Source: Lepidostoma basale
Lineage: Eukaryota; Arthropoda; Insecta; Trichoptera; Lepidostomatidae
Assembly (NCBI GenBank): GCA_022606425.2
Contig: JAHDVF020001465.1
Span: 372,001-436,000 of the forward strand
Direction: 5' to 3'
DNA length: 64,000 bases
The translations under genes were made by a program, and so were the position numbers. Position 1 is the first letter of the stretch; each line of letters starts with the position of its first letter. The notes beneath the pieces are model-generated. The model had not been told where the DNA came from. It searched no databases and worked only from the letters and a program-made list of their open reading frames with translations. This document shows positions 52,821 through 63,176 of this stretch, piece after piece.

Positions 52821-53139
52821 TTTAAGAGTTTAAAATACATTTTGTTTTCACAGAAACATCTTTGGACCACCGAGGTGTGAAATATTGCAATATCGGTAGA
52901 AAGGGTTACTTCTTGAAAGGCCTGTAACAAAATCCGTTTATGGTAATCTGTTAATCCCTCGTAAGTCGTCAAAACCCCTAGCAATCCGTCAAACTAATTT
53001 TGCCTTGACACTTGTCAAATCCCTGGGGGTGTGTTACCATTGTCAAGGATTACAAATTTACCAAGAATGATTCCATCTACCCAGCGAGCATACAAAAACC
53101 GTTTAAAGTTTCGTTAAAATATTACTTCTAGCACGTATT
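52821..53139. other. Unassigned, small open frame
   Basis: The minus strand reads MLGVLTTYEGLTDYHKRILL and QAFQEVTLSTDIAIF. I do not recognise it; it could be a decayed part of the neighbouring Penelope-like element. Confidence 0.3.
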
Positions 53140-53395
53140 ATTATTATTGTTTTGTTGAATCGCTCTTTACATCATGACAGCATGAGCCAAATCGATGAAA
53201 AGGGTATTATAGCTATCATAGTGATTCTTGTGACATGTGATAGGTATCTAATCTATCGCCATTTTATTGTCACGTGAATTCTACACAAGACCAAAGACAG
53301 TGTGACAATCACACTACCCTCGCCGCGAATCGAACTCAGAATCTTCGGGGTGACAGTAAATACACTTACCACTCGGCCACGAAGCTTTAGAAAGG
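53140..53395 (-). repeat. SINE-2, full length
   Basis: Minus strand: cttcgtggccgagtggtaag (A box), ggttcgattcgc-like B region, gtgtagaattcacgtgacaa, catgtcacaagaatcact, catgctgtcatgatgtaaag, gcgattcaacaaaacaat and (AAT)n. Confidence 0.8.
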
Positions 53396-54007
53396 TCTAG
53401 AAGGTACGCAACATTACTATTTCTTAAGCTCGTACGTGATACGGGATAGCGAAGAATGGTAGTCAAAGTGAACGTATCACGTACGTTCAAATATGTAGGG
53501 TGGTTAATTTATTATTTGGTAATCCAGCGTACATTCCGTTACAATAATATAACGTGACACTCCAAAAGAATTTACGAGGGTCCTAGTTTCATCAATAGGT
53601 AAACATCTCCTTATATGTTTTAGCTGTCTCAGTTGCAAGAATCTAGATTAAACAAGCCTCCGTACGTGCGTGTCTTATACATGCATCATTGGGATAACCA
53701 TATTAATAACGTAATGGTATTCCACAGTGTTAACGCCTTGTTTATCAAAAATCAAGTTATGTTAGAAATAATCACATTTATACCAGTTATAAAAATATTT
53801 TTTCCACCATTATCATACAAGCATAGATAATTCATGTAATATATTACAATTTAATATACTTGACTTGGCACCCTTATTTAAGGGTTATTAGATAATGTTT
53901 AATACATATCTACGCTGAGGGGAGATAAATGTAAAGGGTGAAATATAGATACATTTATATTTTGAAAATCACTCGCTGTATTTTGGTTTGAAATCAAAAT
54001 ATAAAAT
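53396..54007. other. No recognisable feature
   Basis: Positions 53420-53500 repeat the word gtacgtgatacg/cacgtacgttc in both senses. No gene. Confidence 0.45.
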
Positions 54008-54405
54008 AATTAACTAACTAACTAACCATTACGCCGTTTCCACCGAAAGGTAGGCAGAGATGATGGACTGCCATACTGCTCTGTCCTGATATTCATCTCA
54101 AGATTTATCTACATTCATACATCGTAACATGCGTGCACATCGGTTTTTCCAACATCAAATGTGGCCGTCTTTTGGAATTTTATTAATTTGGTCATGCCAT
54201 GCTTTCCTTGGTCTTCCATGGCTTCTCTTTCCGCTTATACTGCTTGTGTACAACATTTTTACCATTCTTCTTTCGTCCATTCGTTCCATATTTCCAAACT
54301 ATTTCAGGAATCCTTTTTTTAATTTTGCTTATGATGCAATCATCTGCCTTACATTTCTTCCTTATTTCGTCTTTCGGTAAAATGAGGTCTTCGTTATTCA
54401 CAAGG
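54008..54405 (-). mobile_element. GTTA-LINE, divergent copy
   Basis: Tail ctaactaactaaccattacg at the left. Minus frame blocks: KRKSHGRPRKAWHDQINKI-like, VWKYGTNGRKKNGKNVVHKQ, ILPKDEIRKKCKADDCIISK. A subfamily shared with 18660 (SGKRSRGRPS). Confidence 0.78.
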
Positions 54406-54557
54406 AGTTAAAAAGAATTAATAAACTGCCATTCATAACATGATAATTTCGAATTCTTAAATGGTTTCGGATTTAAAAAATAATTCGTGTATTTTATTAA
54501 GCATCTAAATATTCACATGATACATTGTTTTTCCGCACATATAAATAATAATGATTA

Positions 54558-54563
<6 letters not shown>

Positions 54564-54610
<47 letters not shown>
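54564..54610. repeat. (GA)n microsatellite
   Basis: About 24 uninterrupted GA units. Confidence 0.97.
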
Positions 54611-54612
<2 letters not shown>

Positions 54613-54889
54613 ATATTTTCATAAGAGAGGTAAAAGAGTAGGTAAGTACCAGTGATGTCATACGTCTGATGGGAACATTGTTGGAAGGTGATTTGGTGGG
54701 TTGGTTTATGCGGGGGCATGATTAGGTACTTAGATTTGGGGGTTTTGATTCAAAATTTCTTAAGCATGCCAGGTTTCTGGGCTTCTATGGGAGTACCGCC
54801 ACTGGTAGGTACATATCATATTAAATAACAAATTTAAACTTCTGGGTAGGTACCTAGGTGGGGTACTTGAATATATTATAATATGCTTG

Positions 54890-54990
54890 TAATGTTTTCT
54901 CTCTCCCTCTTGGGATGAGACCGAGCATAGCAACGCATTCGCAGCGTGTGTCTGGGTCCCCTTCTGGTCAATTATTTAACGTGCCGATTC
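54890..54990 (+). repeat. Dispersed repeat fragment (3955 family)
   Basis: tgtgtctgggtccccttctg and attatttaacgtgccgattc resemble 3995-4060; the rest is missing. Confidence 0.4.
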
Positions 54991-55204
54991 CGTTTAAACG
55001 CTTTTGTTGGGTATAAATAATGATTATTATTATTTGTAAGTAGGTACTTAACCGTTTTAATGGGGTACCTCTTGAACGAGCGGCAGGGCAGACGCCATTT
55101 TAGGGAATATCGGTTTTACTAAATTAATTCACTGTTTATTTATTTTCTGGGCCAGTGTTCTAGAACGCTTTTTAAATAGAATAAATTTTAAATATTTAAA
55201 AACT

Positions 55205-55300
55205 TTTTCTACTTGTTTTTTCATCGCATTTTTTTGTTTTATAAATCCAACCGGTTTCGCTCCCACCGGAGCTTCGTCAGGGTTACAAAACGAACAGTTT
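55205..55300 (-). ncRNA. HHR-A, third copy, core intact
   Basis: The minus strand reads AACC-CUGACGA-A-GCUCC-GGUG-GGAGC-GAAACCGGUU-GGAU. Boxes and the 5-bp stem II with GGUG loop are perfect, and the stem III palindrome is ACCGGU. Stem I keeps only two pairs. Confidence 0.65.
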
Positions 55301-55357
55301 TATTACACAAATTAAGTACTTTTATTACACTAATTTGAAAACATATATTTTTATTAA

Positions 55358-56240
55358 CGGTCTCCATAGCAGAGTGGCTACAGCTATGACTGTCGCATCA
55401 AAGGTTCCGGGTACGATTCTTGGAAATGAGAGTGTGAAGCCTATCCAAAAGAGTGATAATTCTATCCAAAAAAGAGCTAATATGGCGGTATTCTTGTGCC
55501 GACCCTTATGTTTGGAAGTGAAGCATGGAACTGGCAAAAGAAAGATAAAAGTAGAATAAATGCAGTAGAAATGAGATCTCTAAGACGAATGTGTGATAAA
55601 TCTGTATATGATATAGTGTCAAATGCAAATAGGTATAAGAAGTGAATGCGGCGCGAATGAAAGTGCTATGAACAAAATAATGAAGGGGTCTTTATGATGG
55701 TTTGGATACATGGAAATAATGAGTGAAGACAGAATGGTGAAGAAAGTATATGTAAACGACGTGAACGGAGATAGAAATAGAGGAAGACCAAGGAAAACGT
55801 GGCACGATCAAATCAATCAAATATTAAATGTCGGTCACGTGAGTCAACATTTAAATCGACGTGCATGCATGATAAGATGTATGAATGTAGAGGAAGCCAG
55901 ATAAGTATGTCAGGACAGAACAGTGTGGCGTTCCATTCTTTCTGCCTATCCCTCCGGGGAGACGGTGTGATGGTTAGTTAGTTAGTTAGAGAGTGTGAAA
56001 AAAATCGCCCTGTCTTTGGTTCGGTAAAATACACGTGACATTAATAATTGCGATAGCCTAGCTATCTATCACATGTGATGAGAATCAATGGATAATAAAA
56101 TTATATACAGTAATTGTATTCAAATAACTATCTGTATACAAACATGTGAAAAGCAACGGGAAACTACTACAATATAGAGAAAACTGTATCAGAAGAATTA
56201 TTGAAATGTTACACTTTGCAGCAAACTAATCCATTGAATT
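55358..56240 (+). repeat. SINE-2 split by a GTTA-LINE
   Basis: The head (tagcagagtggctacagcta, ggttccgggtacgattct) lies at 55358-55438 and the body (ctgtctttggttcggtaaaa, catgtgatgagaatcaatgg and the long 3' body) at 55989-56240. The two halves join at GAGAGTGTGAA. Confidence 0.82.
55439..55988 (+). mobile_element. GTTA-LINE insertion with 11-bp target duplication
   Basis: GAGAGTGTGAA on both sides (55428-55438 and 55989-55999). Contains KKRANMAV-like start, frameshifted middle, RMVKKVYVNDVNGDRNRGRP, RKTWHDQINQILNVGHVS and the 3' end gacggtgtgatggttagtta. It defines both ends of one 550-bp truncated copy. Confidence 0.92.
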
Positions 56241-56599
56241 GTAACTAGCGAAGAAGGTTTTTTCAAGGCTGATTGTATAATTGTATTTTAATAAGATTAC
56301 ATATTTATAATTAAAAACATAATATTGGATAAATTAATTATTATAAAATATAAGGTAAAAAAAAAGTCTTTTGTTCTGTTTATACTTTAATAGCATCGAT
56401 TATTGCTTGAACAATAATAAAAAAAAACTTAGATATTAAATTATTTATTCAGAATAACTTTAAATTGTAAATATGTATAATATATACCATTTTTTTGTGA
56501 ATGAAGTATTTGTATATTGCTCAAAGGTTTTGTTAATGCCCTTGCAAGGTGATGCATATAAATTGTAAATTGATCATATATAATAGTAAAAAGAAAGAA

Positions 56600-57297
56600 G
56601 CATGACAGTCTGCAACATTAGTGTAAACGGTGAAAATCTGGAACAAATGGATGAATTTGTTTATTTAGGAAGTATGTTTACAAAGGATGGGAGGGTGGAG
56701 AAGGATATTGAAAGAAGGGTTGGGGCAGGCAACAGAATAAGTGGTGCACTTAAAGTTGTCATCGCAGACAAAAGCTTATCCAAAAAAGCTAAGATGGCAG
56801 TGCTCAATGGTGTTCTTGTGCCGACCCTTATGTATGGAAATGAAGCAAGGAACTGGTAAAAGAAGGATGAAAGTAGAAATGAGATCTCTAAGACGAATGT
56901 GTGGCAAATCTGTATATGATAGAGTGACAAATGCAAGTATAAGAAGTGAATGTGTTGCGAATGAAAGTGTTATGAACAAAATAAGGAAAGGGTCATTAAG
57001 ATGGTTTGGACACATAGAAAGAATGAGTGAAGACAGAATGGTTAAGATGGTATATGTAAACGGCGCGAACGGAGCTAGAAATAGAGGAAGGCCGAGGAAA
57101 ACGTAGCACGATCAAATCAATCAGATATTGAATGTCGGTCACGTGAGGAGTCGGAGAAATCGACGTGCGTGCATGACAAGATGTATGAATGAAGAGGAAT
57201 CGAGAGAAGCATGTCAGGACAGAACAGTGTGGGGTTCTATTCTTTCTGCCGACCCCTCCGGGGAGACGGCGTGATGGTAAGTAAGTTAGTTAGTTAT
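56600..57297 (+). mobile_element. GTTA-LINE copy
   Basis: ISVNGENLEQMDEFVYLGSM, FTKDGRVEKDIERRVGAGNR, KAKMAVLNGVLVPTLMYGNE, then a stop and shift, VMNKIRKGSLRWFGHIERMS, EDRMVKMVYVNGANGARNRG and the 3' end ggcgtgatggtaagtaagtt. Confidence 0.88.
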
Positions 57298-57299
57298 CA

Positions 57300-57716
57300 T
57301 TAAGTATACTCGTATTTTTCAAAATTTGGTTTGGTTCATGTGGTGCTCCCGTAAATTTGGAGATATTTCGTGTATAAGTGAATTGATTTGGCCAATTTGA
57401 TTGTTGCCGCACTTTATAATAGTTAACCGTGACACGTAATACGTTTGTACGGTTTTGATTTTAAAATTACATAAGTTTTTTCATTTATATAAAGAATTTT
57501 GATAGGTATAAAAATAAAATCCTTTGTTCCAATGACTCCTTGAATAAAATTCTTTAATATTATTTTTAAGTTCTTGCTGGTGTTAGATTGCTTTAAGTGC
57601 CTAATTACCATTGTCCATGTCAACAAGTGCACCATCTAAAATGAACATTATGTGTTAAAATATTTTCATTTTGTTATTTTATATCATTGTATTTTATACG
57701 ATTTGTTTTAGATTAT
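57300..57716. other. Mostly unassigned
   Basis: The minus strand near 57590-57480 reads QELKNNIKEFYSR, which is like the KELQNYIKEI stretch next to the GIY-YIG fragment, so a Penelope-like relic is possible. Evidence is thin. Confidence 0.3.
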
Positions 57717-57915
57717 TTTGTGGATGTTGGACGATCGAAGTGTGCGTGAAAGATGCATATTGGTGGCGATGAGGTTCGCAACCCATCACACCGCGTCTCC
57801 CGCGGGGCGAAAAGAGAAGGATGGAGTGCCGCATCGCATCGGTTTAAGTGTGACAGTCCATCCTTTCTGCCTTCCTTTTCGGGGAGACGGCATGATGGTT
57901 AATTAATTAATTAAT
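57717..57915 (+). repeat. SINE-3, second copy
   Basis: gttggacgatcgaagtgtgc, B-box-like GGTTCGCAACC at about 57774, ctcccgcggggcgaaaagag, then the GTTA-LINE end (gtgtgacagtccatcctttc ... catgatggtta) with an AATT-rich tail. Same junction as at 30683. Confidence 0.65.
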
Positions 57916-57949
57916 TAAATTAAATTAAATTAATGAATGAATTAAACTC

Positions 57950-58110
57950 GGGTGGTGGTCTAGGGGATAGAACGCTTGGCTCCTGATCCAGGGGACATAG
58001 GTTCAAGCCTGGACACGACCAGATTCCTTCTTCATAATAATGAGCTATTTTCTGCTCACATTGAAGATTGTAAAATAAATTCTAATACCATTGATGTAAA
58101 TCCTCGTTAT
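57950..58110 (+). repeat. SINE-1 copy
   Basis: gggtggtggtctaggggata (A box inside), ggttcaagcct (B box), body gaccagattccttcttcata, gctcacattgaagattgtaa. Confidence 0.82.
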
Positions 58111-58350
58111 TAGTCATTTTAAAAATAAAAAATAAATCATTATTAAATTTAAAATGAGTAAAGAATGAAACCTAAACTTAATTTCAAGTCCAATTATTGA
58201 TTTGTTCCTCATATTCTACAATCTTTAATAATCCATTCATCGCCACGTGTTTTTAGAAACAGCGCGCCGATACGCCACGTGTTTTCTTCCAAACTATCGA
58301 AAAATAATGATCCTTTTTGGTTTGTTAATATTTTAAAATATTCATAGATG

Positions 58351-58547
58351 TGTTTGATGTGTTTTTGGGTAACACCGTGTGATAACTCCTTCTCGACCGA
58401 CGTTTCGGAGATCGTTGCAGTCTCCATCTTCAGGGTAAATTACCTGAACTTTTATTAACTTACCCTGAAGATGGAGACTGCAACGATCTCCGAAACGTCG
58501 GTCGAGAAGGAGTTATCACACGGTGTTACCCAAAAACACATCAAACA
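58351..58547. ncRNA. Perfect 88-bp palindrome of two HHR-D hammerheads
   Basis: Arms 58351-58438 and 58460-58547 are exact inverse copies, with 21 bp between. Each holds UUACC-CUGAAGA-U-GGAGA-loop-UCUCC-GAAACGUC-GGUCG: box 1 CUGANGA with N=A, GAAA, 5-bp stem II, stem III palindrome ACGU, C at the cleavage position, stem I ACC/GGU. The left one is read on the minus strand and the right one on the plus strand. Confidence 0.75.
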
Positions 58548-58794
58548 TATTGCTGCCAACCGTGAAAATCTACGCAATTATTCATAGATGTCGTTGTGAG
58601 AAAATCGGAATTAATTTTGAAATACATCTTTCGAATATTGCGAAGCGCGCACAGCTGCGCTTATGGCGATCGTCTACGTAGAGCGCACATGTGTGCTTAC
58701 GGCGATCATTGGGTTAAATACCAATTACCTCTACCTCTATACATAACCCTCCCTAATTTAGATGTAATAATAATGCAAAATATTGTTAATTCAT

Positions 58795-59555
58795 ATACGA
58801 GTACATGTCTTAGTGGCAAGGATATATGAGGCATGCAAAAAGAGTGACTTGGTGATTAATGTGTCTAAATCTAAAGTGATGGTTTTCGAGAAAGAAGAAT
58901 GTATGACGATTTGTGATATAAGTGCGATGGGCGAGAAATTGGAGCAAGTTACCGAATTTACGTATCTGGGAAGCATGTTTACAAAAATGGAGAAAGACAT
59001 CGAAAGAAATAAAGCTGGAAATAAAATAAAGCCATTACTGCAAATATAAACATATCGACAAAATCAAAGATGGTAGTGCACAATGGAGTTCTAGTCCCGA
59101 CCCTCATGTATGGAAGCGATGCATGGAACTGGCAAAAATTGATAAAAGTATAATAAATGCAGTAGAAATGAGATCACCAAGAAAAATGTGCGGGAAAACG
59201 TTGTATGATAGAATACCGAACGATGAAATAAGAAAGAAATGTAATGATCCCTGAGATGGTTCGGACATATGGAACGAATGGATGAGAGTAGAATGGTTAA
59301 AAAGTTGTACACAAGCAGCGTGAGTGGAAAAATAAGCCGAGGACGGCCGAAACATGGCAAAACATGGCATGACCAAATTAATCAATTACTAAAAGGCGGC
59401 CATATTCGAAGTCGGAATAATCGATGTGCGTGCATGGTGCGATGTATGAATGTGGAGGAAGCCCGAGAGGTGTGCCAGGACAGGCCAGTGTGGCGATCCA
59501 TCCTCTCTGCCCACCCCTCCCGGGAAATGGCGTGATGGTTAGTTAGTTAGTTAGT
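58795..59555 (+). mobile_element. GTTA-LINE copy
   Basis: KKSDLVINVSKSKVMVFEKE, ISAMGEKLEQVTEFTYLGSM, FTKMEKDIER, LVPTLMYGSDAWNWQK-like, KLYTSSVSGKISRGRPKHGK, TWHDQINQLLKGGHIRSRNN, MNVEEAREVCQDRPVWRSIL and SAHPSREMA, then gatggttagttagttag. The last 88 codons are open. Confidence 0.88.
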
Positions 59556-60029
59556 TTTTTTTCATATACATGTATTGATATCTTAGATTCTCTTATCAGA
59601 AATAAATAATAAATATATGAAATGTATCATTTTCCCGCCATAATAAAGGGAGCATAAAGTATAAAGAAAAAACTAAACAAAACAGCGCGCGATGCTCGCT
59701 TGTTTTGTAATGATTTAGCGATCGTCATTTTTCTTCTTTTTTTTCACACTAAAGAGACAGCAACCATTGAGGTCCATATTAAAAGGCTGTCATCCCATTC
59801 GGATAATACTCCGAGTGTATAAAAGTCATTTAATATCGAATTTGCTCATCCCGGTACATTTGACTCGCTGTGTATTATAATATGGAGGGTGATCTATTGT
59901 TAGGAAAGTACCGTGCCTGTCAAATGGCCAGTGGCACTCAAACTATTTGATTGACGGTTCCCCTTGCAACTTAATACGCACAAAAAAGATAAAAAATACA
60001 CAATTTTAATGTCGTTGTACCGATGTACG
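59556..60029. other. No recognisable feature
   Basis: No gene or repeat match found. Confidence 0.45.
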
Positions 60030-60375
60030 CTGACGACCTTCGTGGCCGATTGGAAGTGTTTTAATTGCCACAACGAAGGTCCCGAATTCGATTCCCGACG
60101 AAGGCAGTATGATTGCCGCACTGTCATTGGTCTGGTGAAGAATTCACGTGACAATAAAATGGCGATAGCAACCAATCACATGTCTCGAGAACCAATCGAT
60201 TTGGGTCGTACTGTAATGATTTAAAGAGCGATCTAAAGGAAATAATGATAATAATAATAATAATAATAATAATACTAATTATAACAATAATAATGATAAA
60301 AACAATAATAAAAATAATGTATTTTTAATAATATTATTATTAATAACAATAATAATAATAATAATAACAATAATG
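60030..60375 (+). repeat. SINE-2 with long (AAT)n tail
   Basis: gacgaccttcgtggccgatt, B box tcgattcccg, tggtgaagaattcacgtgac, cacatgtctcgagaaccaat, taatgatttaaagagcgatc, then (AAT)n-rich sequence to about 60375. Confidence 0.82.
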
Positions 60376-60477
60376 TAGTGGTAAAAAAATGTACGTGAGC
60401 GAAGTATGGAACTGGCAAAAGAAGGATGAAAGTAGAATAAATAAATGTGCGGGAAATCTGAAATGTGTGTAAAGTGC

Positions 60478-60737
60478 GTGACGACCTTCGTGGCAGAGTG
60501 GTAAGAGCTCTGACTTCCATACCGAAGGTCCCGGGTTCGATTCCAGGCGATGGCAGTGTGATTGTCAAATTGTCTTTGGTCTGGTGTAGAATTCACGTGA
60601 CAATATATGGCGATAGATTGGCTACCTATCACATGTCACGAGAATCAATATATGATAGCTAAAAAAATAAATTGTGTACAGTAATTGGGTTTAAACAACC
60701 TGTTGTATGCATAAAAAAAAGGAAAAAAAAAGAAGAA
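60478..60737 (+). repeat. SINE-2 inserted in a LINE
   Basis: gacgaccttcgtggcagagt with A box TGGCAGAGTGG and B box GGTTCGATTCC. Body and end as at 40261. The tail is A-rich. Confidence 0.85.
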
Positions 60738-60816
60738 AAAAATGTAAATATAAGGAGTGAATGCAGTATGAATGAAAATTTTATGAAAAAAAATAATAAA
60801 CGGGTCATTAAGATTA

Positions 60817-61002
60817 AATAGGGTGGTGGTCTAGGGGATAGAACGCTTAGCTCCTGATCCAGAGGACATGGGTTCAAATCAGTACACGACCAGATTTCTT
60901 CTTCATAATAATGAGCTATTATATTTTCTGCTCATATCGAAGATTGTTTAATGATTTCTGATGCCATTGATTCAAACCCGTGGAAGTGAATATTATAAAA
61001 AG
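60817..61002 (+). repeat. SINE-1 inserted in the same LINE
   Basis: gggtggtggtctaggggata at 60821, B box ggttcaaatca, body gaccagatttcttcttcata. Same body as 57950. Confidence 0.82.
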
Positions 61003-61235
61003 AACATGGTGAAGAGAGCATATGCAAACGACGTGAACGGAGCTAGAAATAGAGGAAGACCGAGGGAAACTTGACACAATCATATTAATCAAATATTAAA
61101 TGTCTGTCGAGTAAAGAGTCGGAGAAAATGACGTGCGAGCATGACACAAAGTATAAACGTAGAGGAATCGAGAGAAGTATATCAGGACAGAGCTGTGTGC
61201 TGTCCATTCTTTCTGTTAGTTATTTAGTTTTTAAG

Positions 61236-61494
61236 CGAAGTGGAAGTTTAATAGCGGTACACAGTTTGCGAAGCTCTGGCATCTCTTCCAGGGTGTATTC
61301 AAACATCATAGGGGTAGTTTATTTGGTATTGCGTATATGGGGTGGAAGTAACGAGCATCTAACTAGAAGGTTAAGCAGCGAAAATGTAACATATGTCCGT
61401 GATTGACGCTGGAGTATTCCTCTGGCTGGGGGTGCGTTCGAAATTTAAATTTTGAATTTTAAAATTGTTTTAAATTTTTAAACACACAGGTTCT
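61236..61494. other. No recognisable feature
   Basis: A 92-residue frame covering 61128-61406 has no recognised domain and begins inside the LINE end. Confidence 0.4.
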
Positions 61495-61720
61495 CTCGGT
61501 GGAGGGGGGGGGGGGTGGTAGGCAGGGAGGATGGATTGCCATACTGCTCTGTCCTGACATACCTAGATTCCTCTACATTTATACGATTTTTGCTTTTTGC
61601 GGACGGAAGTGGCCGCCTTGTATTTGTATTAATTTGGTAACCTGTACTCACTGTAGCTACCTTTTGCTGTATGTAAAGTTTTTTTGAGTAAATGAACTAT
61701 TTTGATTTGATTTGAAAAAA
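61495..61720. mobile_element. GTTA-LINE end and ATTTG-LINE tail
   Basis: 61495-61650 (minus) is a decayed GTTA-LINE 3' end preceded by a G run (61503-61515). 61655-61720 (plus) is the 3' end of an ATTTG-LINE with gatttgatttg. Confidence 0.6.
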
Positions 61721-61959
61721 ACATGCTACACAAATATAAAAATCCTTTATTCTTTTTCTTCTTCTTGTTTCTCTCATATCGAAGTTTGGAAAAAGCTCTT
61801 CTTACTTTAGATACAGCAGCTTAAAACAGGGATGTAGTGCTGCAACTGTTCCATACCCAGAGATTACAAGCCAGGAATTTCGTCTTCTTCCGACACTACG
61901 TTTTCTTAAAATTTTATTGAATATATGATACAGAAAGTCCTAATTGTTATTAAGTCGTC

Positions 61960-62345
61960 GTGGAAAGAATGAATGAGGAAGAAATTGTACAAAAAGTACA
62001 ACGATGTAAATAAAATTAGAAATAGAGGAAGATCGAGGAAAACTTGGCACGATCAAATAATTCAAATAAAATGATATGACCTGCTGTATGAGTGTGGAAA
62101 AAATTAGAAAAGTTGGGTCAGGATAGAGTAGTGTAGCGTCCCTTTTTTTCTGCCTACTGTTTTGGAGAAACGGCGTGATGGTTTTTTGTAATTTTTGCAG
62201 TTTTTTTTATTCACTACAAAAATGACGAAACGACACGATGTATGGATGTTAAAGAAGCGAGAGAAGTATGTCAGGAAAGAAAAGTGTGGCAGTCCACTGT
62301 TTCTGCCTACCCCTTCGGGGAGACGGTGTAATGGTTAGTTAGAAA
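61960..62345 (+). mobile_element. Two GTTA-LINE 3' ends in tandem
   Basis: 61960-62180: ERMNEEEIVQKV-like, NRGRSRKTWHDQI, ending ggcgtgatggttttttg. 62225-62345: CMDVKEAREVCQERKVWQST and the end ggtgtaatggttagttag. Confidence 0.8.
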
Positions 62346-62402
62346 ATCGATTGATTCAAAGTTTAATTTTCCTTCCAAAATATCAGGACGTATATAATTT
62401 TT

Positions 62403-62670
62403 CTAACTAACTAGCTAACTAACCATCGCGCCGTCTCCCCTAAGTAGGCAGAAAGAATGGACTGCCACACTTTTCTTTCTTAACATATTTCTCTCGCTTC
62501 CTCAACATTCATACATCGTGTCATGCACGCGCGTCGATTTCTCTGACTTCTTACATGCCCGATATTCAATATTAGATTTAAATAAGTGGTTTGATTTAAA
62601 TAACGTTTTTCTCGGTCTTCCTCTATTTCTGGTTCCATTTACATCATTAACGTGTATTATTTTTCTATCG
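62403..62670 (-). mobile_element. GTTA-LINE 3' end
   Basis: Tail ctaactaactagctaactaa at the left; then the coding end back to VNDVNGTRNRGRPRK-like sequence. The KTWHDQI region is disrupted. Confidence 0.8.
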
Positions 62671-63044
62671 ATTGAAAACCCCTGAAGTTAAAATAAATAA
62701 ATAAAAATGGGGGAATTATGTACAGAAGTTAATTTTTATTTATTGGCAATTAAACTACCCTTCAGCGCTCTACGGAATGTTAAATCACATTTACCAACTA
62801 CCATTCATGATGAGTAAAAAAAGACCATAAATAAATAAAGCTTACGTAACCATTAACCCCGCTTCCTCTATTGTGCTCCCGTGCATGGGACCACTTAGGG
62901 TCGATTCAAATTTAAATTTGGAATTTATTAAAGGTTTTCAATAAAACTAATATGCCTTATTGTTATTTACTTGCATCTACGAGCGGTAGCATTATGTGGT
63001 AACTGGATATGTGAGAATATTTTTTTGTTAAAAAGTATTTTGGT
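62671..63044. other. No recognisable feature
   Basis: AT-rich, no gene. Confidence 0.45.
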
Positions 63045-63176
63045 GTTCTTGTACCGACCCTTATGTATGGAAGCGAAATATTGAACTGGCAAAAGAATGA
63101 TGAACGTAGAATAAATGCAGTAGAAATGAGATCTCTAAGACGAATGGGTGTAAAATATGTGTATGATATAATTATT
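63045..63176 (+). mobile_element. GTTA-LINE fragment
   Basis: VLVPTLMYGSEILNWQKNDE and RRINAVEMRSLRRMGVKYVY, cut by the RTE-B copy that follows in the same frame. Confidence 0.82.

Larger units (their letters stand above)
60395..61235 (+). mobile_element. GTTA-LINE carrying two SINEs
   Basis: LINE pieces at 60395-60477 (WNWQKKDESRI), 60738-60816 (NIRSECSMNENFM-like) and 61003-61235 (RAYANDVNGARNRGRPR, ending ttctttctgttagtt). SINE-2 fills the first gap and SINE-1 the second. Confidence 0.82.

Noticed and set aside
57300..57640. Second Penelope-like coding fragment
   Set aside because: Only a short resemblance (LKNNIKEF to LQNYIKEI); too little to call.
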